NCBI GenBank assembly: GCA_027297485.1 | Contig: JAPUHZ010000318.1 | Coordinates: 1-5,338 of the forward strand | Length of the DNA stretch: 5,338 nucleotides | Origin: Deltaproteobacteria bacterium | Lineage (GTDB): Bacteria; Desulfobacterota_B; Binatia; UBA9968 | Direction: 5' to 3' | In this document: one piece after another, positions 1 to 5,338 of the stretch | Position numbering within the stretch: the stretch's first letter is position 1 | How the letters are laid out: each line of letters begins with the position of its first letter | Program-made: the position numbers and the translations under genes | The notes under the pieces: generated by a model | Seen by the model: only the letters and a program-made list of their open reading frames with translations | Told to the model about the DNA's origin: nothing | Database searches by the model: none

Positions 1-144
1 TTGGCTTTTAATCCATATATGGCGAGCCTGCCTGTGTCTGGCGGATCACAGAGCATTCCATCCGTGCAAGTAAGAGTCGAGACATCAAACAGCGAATAAA
101 CTGAGTTTTGCTAACAGTCAACAGCAGATTTGACCCCTCTACCT

Positions 145-324
145 CTACAAAACACCTATATTCATGGCGCGCTTGATCTCCTTGGAGGGCCACCTCTGCT
201 CAAAGGAACGCAGTTTATTTAACTCCGACAGCATGTGGAGGCCCAGATCCCAGGGAAGTCGATCCCCGCGCCACGCAGGCGGGAGCTTCAGGTCGGTGAA
301 TATCGTGTGATGCCGTTTTCCCAT
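145..324 (-). CDS. small hypothetical protein, 59 residues
   Basis: This is an open frame of 59 codons that starts at an ATG (322-324) and stops at TAG (145-147). An in-frame TAG sits immediately before the ATG, so the start cannot lie further upstream. I do not recognise the product. It begins MGKRHHTIFTDLKLPPAW and continues with charged, helix-compatible sequence rich in Leu, Arg, Lys and Trp (four Trp). There is no signal peptide or membrane segment, so a soluble protein is expected. Amino-acid use looks natural rather than random, and GC is fairly high. No strong Shine-Dalgarno site is seen; a weak AAGAG lies just before the start. A TTGACA box about 110 bp upstream, in repeat copy 1, points towards it. 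It could instead be the surviving tail of a larger broken gene. Another frame across 8-193 is also open but looks less protein-like. Confidence 0.4.
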   Translation of the reverse strand: MGKRHHTIFTDLKLPPAWRGDRLPWDLGLHMLSELNKLRSFEQRWPSKEIKRAMNIGVL

Positions 325-392
325 CTACTCTTATCCCCAAGGCCCCCCGTCGGACTGATACCAGGATTCGAGAGAGCCTCTCTTGGCTAGGG

Positions 393-418
393 GGGGGCTT
401 ATGATATTCATATCCCCC
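393..418. repeat. palindrome next to repeat copy 1
   Basis: Five G (393-397) pair with five C (414-418). Inside them TATGA (400-404) pairs with TCATA (408-412) around a three-base loop, with a small internal mismatch between the two stems. The palindrome lies directly left of repeat copy 1, just downstream of a minus-strand TTGACA box (437 to 432). It could be an operator or a transcript hairpin in the leader of the 59-codon ORF. A different palindrome occupies the equivalent place beside copy 2. Confidence 0.45.
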
Positions 419-437
419 ACCGAGCCAGGGATGTCAA
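409..437 (-). promoter_or_regulatory. possible promoter in repeat copy 1
   Basis: On the minus strand a perfect TTGACA (437 to 432) is followed after 17 bases by GATATG (414 to 409), which matches the -10 consensus at only three positions. TATGAA, at 19 bases, matches four. The box faces the 59-codon ORF, whose ATG is about 85 bases beyond. The same TTGACA is kept in repeat copy 2, which supports it, but the poor -10 keeps confidence low. Confidence 0.3.
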
Positions 438-608
438 GGACCATGCGTTTCAGTGGTGGCGAGAATACCCAGCGACTTTGCTCAGCCTTCAACTTGGGCC
501 TCACGTGGGGGTTATGCCGGTAGCACAGTGGTAGCAGTGTCTTGGAAGGACTTGATTTGCTGGAACTGGGCGGTCGGGATCTGATAGGTAATTAGCAGGT
601 CAGAGGTT
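422..608 (+). repeat. diverged direct repeat, copy 1 (left of operon)
   Basis: This stretch aligns along its whole length with 4788-4973, with only one single-base gap near 445. The best part is 483-584 against 4848-4949: I count 14 mismatches in 102 positions, or 86% identity. Shared landmarks are CCAGGG-TGTCAAG near the left end, CAGCCTTCAACT, ATGCCGGTAGCAC, GACTTGATTTGC, GGGATCTGAT and AGGTCAGAGGTT at the right end. After 608 the copies part, although GGGCGTC recurs a little further on in both. The mobile-element family is unknown to me, and no terminal inverted repeats or transposase were found. Confidence 0.8.
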
Positions 609-834
609 CCGCACGAGCACAACCAGTAGGGCGTCGTCCATGTAAATCATGGATCGGTCCTATACCTCGACCCGGTTGTTTATGGTGTTTCCCGACGACC
701 CTTCTTTGTCCGGGGCCGCCTTAGGTCTGCGAGGAACCACGACAAGTCCCACCGCCAACGCCAGTCATCGGTGCCACCACACTGTACGCATTCCACTTCC
801 GACTGCTATATGCTAAGGAGAGTACCCCCGCGGC
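609..834. other. non-coding gap downstream of the operon
   Basis: No supported gene lies between repeat copy 1 and the stop of the HSP90-like gene. The stretch holds a 6-bp hairpin TCCATG/CATGGA with loop TAAAT (637-653). It also holds a longer imperfect inverted repeat, GTCGTC (633-638) with GACGAC (694-699), flanked by GGG and CCT and with one bulged base. Neither is followed by a T-run on the minus strand, so I see no classical Rho-independent terminator for the operon. Confidence 0.5.
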
Positions 835-3192
835 TTATCTATCAGAATCTTTGTCCGGGGTAGCCACCCCGATATCAGGGAACAGCAGCTCACATCGAAT
901 TTCAAATCGTTTCTTTTCAGCCTCTTTTGGGATAAATTTATCACGGATCTCGTTTGGCACAGGAATGTAGATCTGGTTCTTCAACACGATCGTGCACGTG
1001 GAAATAGAGCGTCCATCAGGCACGTCTGCCAACAATTCTGTGGACTGAAGCTCATAGTACAAGCCGAACTGGCCAGAATGATGCTGGAAGATGTATATTG
1101 CCTTTTGCCCAGCCCATACGATCTCCGTTCGATGTGGCTGCAAGAAGAATCCAACCCGATCCTCCCGCACTCGATCAGTTATCGCGAGAAAACACCGATA
1201 TCCTTTAAGTGGTGCCTCATCTTCTTCTATCGTGAGCAGCTTAGCAGGCGATTCCTTTTCAAGGCGTGTAATCGCTGGCAGGGCTTCCAATTCCTCAGCC
1301 CCGTCAGAACTTTCTGCCTGCTCTAAAATTCTTTGATTCTCTAACACATCAGGAATAACACTCGCAACACTTCCAGTCGCAGAACGATCAACGACCTGAA
1401 CATTAGTCCGCACGATTATAGTCGATTGTTTGGCGGCTTCAGCCAGCGAAAGCTTCCCTTCTAGATAATCCTGCCAGATTTCTCCCAAACTACCCAAATC
1501 TGACTTCTCGATCTCGAATACCTCCCGCGGTCGACGCAGCGCCTGCAAAAAGGCTTCGGCTCCTTGCCTCGTACTACTTGGTACGAATTGGGAAATCTTC
1601 GTGAATATCACGTTTCGTATAAAATCCTTAACCATTCCAGTTAAAGCCATGAAGTCTTCATCGTATAGCCTCAGGATCATCGCGGCGGTTGCGCCGTCAG
1701 TATCTAACACTATCTCAATTGGGCTTTTCGAGGTATCAACAAGGATTGGGAGCCCATGCGAGATCTTTCCGAACGTTACCTGAACATGGACGAAGTAGTC
1801 CGATTCGAGAATACTCATTAAGCGAAGAGCGAACGCCGAGTCATTCACTGTCCAGTCACGCTCCGGCTTTCTCACCAGCACTGTCGGAGCATCGACGATA
1901 CGGGTCACCTTACAATACGATTGGAGATACCCAAGTTCGCATTTTTTTCTCGGGTGCCTGGTTGATAAAACTATCAGGGGTTGGTCTTCCGTTGCATACT
2001 GGTTAATTAATGCTTGATCGATGCCGTCGAAGTAGTTGAAGGGGGAGACCTTAGTCCACTGACTGATGTCCTTTAACGGCACGGAGCGATTATTTGGTTC
2101 CATCCTAACTATCAAATTGGAGCACAATTCGAACCTTCCGTGTTTAGCTACCCAGTCCATGAAACCAGTATTCGAATTCGATGACGGTGTTCCCGCGATC
2201 TTTTCTGATGTATACTTGTCGCACGCAGTTACAAGACTTTGGATGAACTGCAAACTCGATGTTGTCAATGCCTCTCTACCGGCCGTTGGCTCAAGTATGC
2301 CTGAATTGGCTATTCCGCCAAAACCATAAGAGGAACTAACTGAGGCATTAGCTAATGCAAATCTGCTTCTGAACGTGCGGATTTGGTGCATGCCCTGCCT
2401 CAGAAGGATTACGCCATCAATGGGTGTCCCTGAATAGCGAATCTTCGATAACGATAGCCCTACCTCACCCGTCTTCGCGACTACCAAGTTCACGTCAGCT
2501 CGGAACTGAGGACCGAGTGTGGCATCTTGATTGGATTCTGTCCAATCGGCCACGGGCATTATAACGGTCGCCTCAAATTGCTCTTGACTCACGAGCTTTT
2601 TATTTACAAAGACGGGAATATCAAGGTGACGCACAAATTCCCTAATATAGGTCGTAGCTGCATTCAGGTTGACTGGGGTCGCTTCTGGGATCTTTGCGAT
2701 AACCGTTGTCCCCGGCTGACCAGTCAACTGCTCGCTTGTCATTTCAATACAGTCCTCTGTTGCCGAGAGAGTTTCTCGTAGTGCATGAGAGGCTGTGCGT
2801 TGGCCATCCCGGGCGGATTCTGTAATGACAATTAATTCACTAGCAACACCAAAATTTGCCATTGCACCTATTCCAAAGGTTCCGACGACGCCAGCAGCTC
2901 GCGCCTCGGCATTGTTCTTACCGCTGGATCCTGCTCTCCAGTAATGGTTAACCAAGTCTTGCTTGGTCATTCCAATCCCATTGTCAGTGACACGTACCTC
3001 TGTGGGTGTGATAGTGACGGAGATCTCCGGCTCGAAATATTGCCCCAGATACCTGCGTTGCAGAATAGCATCGTAGGCATTCTGGCAATTTTCGCGCAGG
3101 AGGGCTAATGGGGACTGGTATATCTGTTTAGCGAGCAACTCGATGATCTGGTTAATTTCGATGCGAAATGGAATTCTTTCGGACGCGCTCAT
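835..3192 (-). CDS. HSP90-like GHKL ATPase, 785 residues
   Basis: Probable cytosolic ATPase. The N-terminal 170 residues form a Bergerat (GHKL) nucleotide-binding domain closest to HSP90/HtpG. The N-box is E34-x3-N38-x2-D41-A42. The G1 box is DNGIGM (70-75). The glycine-rich lid motif GxxGTFGIG is at 101-109, followed by an FGVAS stretch and ITES as in HSP90. GTTV is at 161-164. Residues about 225-330 resemble the HSP90 middle domain; R306 in PTAGRE stands where HSP90 has its catalytic arginine (inferred). Residues 560-660 are an acidic, charged linker. Residues 660-785 are a beta-rich domain I do not recognise. The C-terminus lacks the eukaryotic MEEVD tail. I chose the ATG at 3192 because GAGAAGGGA (3201-3209) lies nine bases upstream, the N-box then sits at the family's usual depth, and the start overlaps the previous stop as ATGA. 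The frame stays open to 3390, but that extension only reads the neighbour's end. It belongs to the GHKL group that also includes MORC and MutL; client and role are unknown. Confidence 0.88.
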   Translation of the reverse strand: MSASERIPFRIEINQIIELLAKQIYQSPLALLRENCQNAYDAILQRRYLGQYFEPEISVTITPTEVRVTDNGIGMTKQDLVNHYWRAGSSGKNNAEARAAGVVGTFGIGAMANFGVASELIVITESARDGQRTASHALRETLSATEDCIEMTSEQLTGQPGTTVIAKIPEATPVNLNAATTYIREFVRHLDIPVFVNKKLVSQEQFEATVIMPVADWTESNQDATLGPQFRADVNLVVAKTGEVGLSLSKIRYSGTPIDGVILLRQGMHQIRTFRSRFALANASVSSSYGFGGIANSGILEPTAGREALTTSSLQFIQSLVTACDKYTSEKIAGTPSSNSNTGFMDWVAKHGRFELCSNLIVRMEPNNRSVPLKDISQWTKVSPFNYFDGIDQALINQYATEDQPLIVLSTRHPRKKCELGYLQSYCKVTRIVDAPTVLVRKPERDWTVNDSAFALRLMSILESDYFVHVQVTFGKISHGLPILVDTSKSPIEIVLDTDGATAAMILRLYDEDFMALTGMVKDFIRNVIFTKISQFVPSSTRQGAEAFLQALRRPREVFEIEKSDLGSLGEIWQDYLEGKLSLAEAAKQSTIIVRTNVQVVDRSATGSVASVIPDVLENQRILEQAESSDGAEELEALPAITRLEKESPAKLLTIEEDEAPLKGYRCFLAITDRVREDRVGFFLQPHRTEIVWAGQKAIYIFQHHSGQFGLYYELQSTELLADVPDGRSISTCTIVLKNQIYIPVPNEIRDKFIPKEAEKKRFEIRCELLFPDIGVATPDKDSDR

Positions 3193-3209
3193 TTTGAAAT
3201 TCCCTTCTC
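3189..3209 (-). promoter_or_regulatory. coupled start: Shine-Dalgarno and ATGA overlap
   Basis: The phosphoesterase ends with TGA (3191 to 3189) and the ATPase begins with ATG (3192 to 3190), giving the four-base overlap ATGA. GAGAAGGGA (3209 to 3201) inside the last phosphoesterase codons provides the ribosome-binding site, nine bases from the ATG. This arrangement usually means translational coupling, and it fixes the start of the second gene. Confidence 0.85.
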
Positions 3210-4652
3210 GGCTGCGAACCAACTCTTGTATTCCTTTAGTGTGGCATTTGAGAAATGTCCAGTGCGTTCGGAAATTCGTAAAATTCGTTCGCCCTCTGGC
3301 CAGTTCTTTAGCGCTACGGTGGCCCGTAGGACCTTCGCCAGCTCGTCGGGGTTCTGAGGATTTGCTAAATGTTCCACCAATTTCTCCCATTTCTGCGCAT
3401 TAAACAGGGCTTTGCTTAGAAGCTGCCTGCCATAGTGGGAAAGTATATCGCGGGCCTGCTCAATCTGTTCTATGGCATTGTCGTATAATTCGATCGATAT
3501 TAGGCCTTCAATCTCCTCAACTAACCGAATAACGCGCCCACCTCCGCGGCCACTATCCACGAGTGAGCTGGGCGGTGTCGGGGTCCACTCGACATCGGCG
3601 TAGCTTCGACCTCCGAGGGAGGCGAGTCTTCCATGCGCGAAGATTCCTGGGACATTCATCTCGCGAACGTGAACCCGCGCTCGGCGGTAATCATCTGATA
3701 CCTCGACCACGTTATATTGCCGGTTAAAGCCAGCAGGTAGATCATCAGGGGCTGCACAAAGGGAGCCAGCGCTGAGAACGGCAATCGTGTGCTTCTCAAA
3801 GGTATGTAACGAGTACGGCGAAGCATCTGACTTATGCTGGTGCCCATGCATTCCAAGACGATAGCCCTTGTCTATCATGAGTCGGACAGTATCCAGATCC
3901 ATATAGTCCGAGCGTCTTGGGGGGCCCTGGACATCATGGTGCCAGACTGCAACTCTGAGGGAGTGAGCGCCGGCTTGTTTTAATAGTGCCAGGTGACTTT
4001 GTGCGAGGACATCCGAAGGGATTTCACCACAGAAGCTAAAGCAATCGTTGTTGGCGCATGAGTTAAACGCACACAGAAGAATGTTTCCATCGGCCAATTC
4101 GAAAAGGTTCCAATAACGGTTCGGGACGAGCGGAAAGCGAAGACGAGCATTTTTGTAGAACCGTTTGTACATCTCGCAGAAAGACTTAAAGCGATTATCG
4201 TAAACGACCTGATCGACGATTCGGAATAACTGTTGGTCCTTCCAAGACCACCGATAGGGACTGTTAGGCAGTGTCAATAGTGTATGTATATTCTGACCGC
4301 TGGCGGATGCGGGCATCATCGCACGTCGGGCCATGTTCCAGTCTACGTCGTGGTTTCCTGGGATGACGATAACCCTCGATGGGTCGCCCTCGACGAAGGC
4401 ATCCGCAAGTTTTGTCAATAGATCGAAAGCCTGGTTATATTGTTGCTCCAGAGCGGCTGGATAATCGGTCGCTTCTAACGGGAGGCCCCGGACAAGGTCT
4501 CCGCTGATGACAATTGCATCTGGCTTGGAAATCGGAGGCGTTTCATTTGGGAAACGCTCACAATCAGTGATAATGCAAGACAATAACTCGTTATTTGAGA
4601 TAGGATCAGCCTCGGAGCGGTGAATATCCGAGATGTGCATAACCGTGTACAT
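3189..4652 (-). CDS. calcineurin-like metallophosphoesterase with TPR-like tail, 487 residues
   Basis: Predicted two-metal phosphoesterase that should hydrolyse phosphodiester or phosphomonoester bonds; the substrate is unknown. All core motifs are present in order: SDIH (D9, H11), SGD (D52), GNHD (N100, H101), WHHD (H238, H239) and MHGHQH (H269, H271). The active site therefore looks intact. The catalytic fold fills about residues 1-345. An insert at 110-215 is rich in aromatic and basic residues. Residues 376-487 form consecutive amphipathic helices spaced like tetratricopeptide repeats, suggesting protein binding. At 487 residues it is much longer than CpdA-type cyclic-nucleotide phosphodiesterases (about 270). 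No signal peptide is seen, so it is probably cytosolic. An in-frame TAA directly precedes the ATG at 4652, and no good Shine-Dalgarno is visible. A second ATG at codon 5 is an alternative start. Its TGA overlaps the ATG of the HSP90-like gene. A nuclease or cyclic-nucleotide phosphodiesterase role is possible. Confidence 0.9.
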   Translation of the reverse strand: MYTVMHISDIHRSEADPISNNELLSCIITDCERFPNETPPISKPDAIVISGDLVRGLPLEATDYPAALEQQYNQAFDLLTKLADAFVEGDPSRVIVIPGNHDVDWNMARRAMMPASASGQNIHTLLTLPNSPYRWSWKDQQLFRIVDQVVYDNRFKSFCEMYKRFYKNARLRFPLVPNRYWNLFELADGNILLCAFNSCANNDCFSFCGEIPSDVLAQSHLALLKQAGAHSLRVAVWHHDVQGPPRRSDYMDLDTVRLMIDKGYRLGMHGHQHKSDASPYSLHTFEKHTIAVLSAGSLCAAPDDLPAGFNRQYNVVEVSDDYRRARVHVREMNVPGIFAHGRLASLGGRSYADVEWTPTPPSSLVDSGRGGGRVIRLVEEIEGLISIELYDNAIEQIEQARDILSHYGRQLLSKALFNAQKWEKLVEHLANPQNPDELAKVLRATVALKNWPEGERILRISERTGHFSNATLKEYKSWFAAEKGISK

Positions 4653-4692
4653 TTAGTAAGCCCAAATTCCAAAACCGGTAAGTAAATTTCAT

Positions 4693-4740
4693 GGTAGGCC
4701 AGGATTGTGCACAGGTGGGTCGACGATTACAATGCCTACC
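4693..4740 (-). promoter_or_regulatory. composite stem-loop in the operon leader
   Basis: GGTAGGC (4693-4699) pairs with GCCTACC (4734-4740), and ATTGT (4704-4708) pairs with ACAAT (4729-4733). This gives 12 pairs interrupted only by a four-base bulge (CAGG) on one side, around a 20-base loop. The structure lies about 40 bases ahead of the phosphoesterase ATG, within the presumed 5' leader. An eight-base palindrome TGTGCACA (4706-4713) overlaps it. It could act in the transcript or as a DNA operator; neither is shown. Confidence 0.4.
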
Positions 4741-4770
4741 CCGGACATCCCTTAGACTCCTGAGTGACGC

Positions 4771-4790
4771 CCCAGTATCACCCTACTGGG
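4771..4790. repeat. palindrome next to repeat copy 2, overlapping the promoter
   Basis: CCCAGTA (4771-4777) and TACTGGG (4784-4790) form a perfect 7-bp inverted repeat around six bases. It covers the candidate -10 and part of the spacer of the operon promoter, which is a typical place for a repressor operator. Its position relative to the repeat matches the unrelated palindrome beside copy 1. Confidence 0.5.
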
Positions 4791-4803
4791 CCAGGGGTGT
4801 CAA
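4774..4803 (-). promoter_or_regulatory. candidate operon promoter in repeat copy 2
   Basis: On the minus strand a perfect TTGACA (4803 to 4798) is followed after 18 bases by GATACT (4779 to 4774), four of six matches to TATAAT. Transcription would start near 4766, giving a leader of about 114 bases before the phosphoesterase ATG. It is the best promoter-like pair I see upstream of the operon, and its -35 is conserved in repeat copy 1. Confidence 0.45.
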
Positions 4804-4973
4804 GGGCCAGGGTTTCAGTGTTGGCGACAGCACCTAAACAGATTGATCAGCCTTCAACTGGGGCCTTGCGTGGGGGTCATGCCGGTAGCACCGTGGTAGC
4901 GGGGTCATCGAAAGACTTGATTTGCTTGGGCTGGGCGGTGGGGATCTGATTACCAATCCGTAGGTCAGAGGTT
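4788..4973 (+). repeat. diverged direct repeat, copy 2 (right of operon)
   Basis: This is the partner of 422-608, in the same orientation, offset by 4365-4366 bases, so the pair brackets the two-gene operon. Its left end carries the TTGACA box facing the operon. Its right end runs into a tRNA-like 3' half that copy 1 lacks beyond AGAGGTT. The level of divergence suggests an old duplication, or recruitment of two related but separate elements, rather than a recent target-site duplication. Confidence 0.8.
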
Positions 4974-4994
4974 GGAATCCTCTTGGGCGTCCCA
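4950..4994 (+). pseudogene. tRNA 3'-half-like sequence, possible attachment scar
   Basis: The spacing fits a tRNA 3' half exactly. There is a seven-base anticodon-like loop TTACCAA (4950-4956), then stem strand TCCGT, variable loop AGGTC (4962-4966) and a perfect five-pair T-stem AGAGG/CCTCT. The T-stem encloses TTGGAAT (4972-4978; consensus TTCRANY). A seven-base acceptor strand TGGGCGT, one discriminator base and CCA (4992-4994) follow. The upstream half is not a tRNA: no ACGCCCA acceptor partner is found, and only three of five anticodon-stem pairs form. It therefore cannot be a working tRNA. Such isolated 3' halves are typical of tyrosine-integrase att sites; that role is inferred. Confidence 0.45.
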
Positions 4995-5044
4995 CCGAGA
5001 AAGGACGACAAAAAATAAATCTGTCCCTAATTTACTATAACTAT
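4995..5044. other. A/T-rich spacer with CTGTCCC motif
   Basis: Between the tRNA-like half and the outer-membrane gene lies an A/T-rich stretch containing AAAAAATAAATCTGTCCC (5009-5026). On the minus strand this reads GGGACAGATTTATTTTTT. It lies just downstream of the membrane gene stop and ends in T-runs, with a weak GACA/TGTC hairpin, so it may serve as its terminator. It also resembles ends I associate with IS200-like/RAYT elements. Confidence 0.25.
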
Positions 5045-5338
5045 TCAGAAGAACCGACGTACGCGGAGCGTGATGAAGCTGTCGCGGCGAAATCCCGCGG
5101 TAAAGCTCTCCAAGTCCGCGTTAAGGGGCCACCTCATTTCGAACTCGACCAACCACCGCTGTCCGATTCGATGAGACACCTCTACGAAGGTAAAGACCTC
5201 AGCAGTCTCAAGATCCACCATCGGGCCCGCGAGGACTTGGGTATCCGCCACATTGTTCAGCGCTAGTCGGAACCCGGTGAACAGGTCGTTCTCGAAGCGG
5301 GTCGGCGGCGCCACGGTTGGGTCGTCATCCCGCCCGTC
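5045..5338 (-). CDS. C-terminal part of an outer-membrane beta-barrel-like protein (partial)
   Basis: The frame is open from the right edge to TGA (5045-5047), giving 97 codons of a gene whose 5' part lies outside the window. A GTG at 5312-5314 is an internal codon and not a likely start. The sequence alternates short strands of polar and hydrophobic residues, for example FTGFRLALNNVADTQVLAG and RWLVEFEMRWPL, and ends ITLRVRRFF. A terminal Phe after an alternating strand is the signal recognised by the BAM machinery in outer-membrane barrels. It looks like an uncharacterised porin-like protein; a solute role cannot be read from this end. GC is higher (55-63% in the lines I counted) than in much of the operon, and it is probably resident chromosome rather than part of the module. 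Confidence 0.6.
   Translation of the reverse strand, partial: DGRDDDPTVAPPTRFENDLFTGFRLALNNVADTQVLAGPMVDLETAEVFTFVEVSHRIGQRWLVEFEMRWPLNADLESFTAGFRRDSFITLRVRRFF

Noticed and set aside
8..193. Minus-strand open frame of 61 codons at the left edge
   Set aside because: It needs a GTG start, its composition is not convincing, and it overlaps the more protein-like 145-324 frame.
605..655. Short minus-strand frame MIYMDDALLVVLVRNL downstream of the operon
   Set aside because: Only 16 residues with a stop just upstream; too short to call a gene remnant.
3193..3390. Upstream extension of the HSP90-like frame by 66 codons
   Set aside because: It only re-reads the phosphoesterase's C-terminal coding sequence in another frame, and a good ribosome site plus ATGA overlap supports the start at 3192.
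4606..4692. Possible 28-residue leader peptide (ATG at 4692) overlapping the phosphoesterase start
   Set aside because: No ribosome-binding site, and a frame this short is expected by chance.
4764..4949. Plus-strand open frame of 61 codons over repeat copy 2
   Set aside because: It crosses the palindrome and the promoter-like box, lacks a ribosome site, and its counterpart in copy 1 is frame-shifted upstream; handled as part of the repeat.
422..4991. Integron attC sites as the explanation of the flanking repeats
   Set aside because: I find no matched pair of the expected core sites, the bracketed unit holds two genes over about 4 kb, and no integrase is visible.
1..5338. CRISPR array, rRNA gene or complete insertion sequence
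   Set aside because: No regularly spaced short repeats, no rRNA-like stretch, and no transposase or integrase frame on either strand.

Overview
The window reads as a Gram-negative, probably proteobacterial, chromosome carrying a small accessory module next to an ordinary gene. The Gram-negative reading rests mainly on the right edge (5045-5338, minus strand). It encodes the C-terminal end of a beta-strand-rich protein ending in Arg-Phe-Phe, the usual closing signal of an outer-membrane beta-barrel. I cannot name the genus.

The centre (835-4652) is a compact two-gene operon, all on the minus strand. First comes a 487-residue calcineurin-fold metallophosphoesterase with a complete set of metal ligands and a helical, TPR-like tail. 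A 785-residue HSP90-like (GHKL/Bergerat-fold) ATPase follows. The two genes overlap by four bases (ATGA), and a Shine-Dalgarno-like stretch for the second gene lies inside the end of the first. The products are therefore probably made in a coupled ratio and may act together. I do not recognise this pair as a named system. ATPase plus metal-dependent phosphoesterase in one operon, in an accessory setting, fits an anti-phage or stress module, but that function is inferred.

The operon is bracketed by two diverged copies of a repeat of about 187 bp in the same orientation (422-608 and 4788-4973). Both copies carry a TTGACA box on the minus strand, with a palindrome just beyond it. One box faces the operon. 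The other faces a 59-codon ORF (145-324) at the left edge. The right copy runs into a sequence with the geometry of the 3' half of a tRNA, ending in CCA (about 4950-4994). This resembles the scar left when an integrative element enters a tRNA gene. No integrase or transposase gene is visible.

Layout from left to right: 1-144 holds no supported gene; 145-324 is a small hypothetical ORF on the minus strand; 325-421 is its leader with a palindrome; 422-608 is repeat copy 1; 609-834 is non-coding with a hairpin; 835-3192 is the HSP90-like ATPase; 3189-4652 is the phosphoesterase; 4653-4787 is the operon leader with a composite stem-loop; 4788-4973 is repeat copy 2; 4950-4994 is the tRNA-like half; 4995-5044 is an A/T-rich spacer; 5045 to the right edge is the outer-membrane protein fragment.
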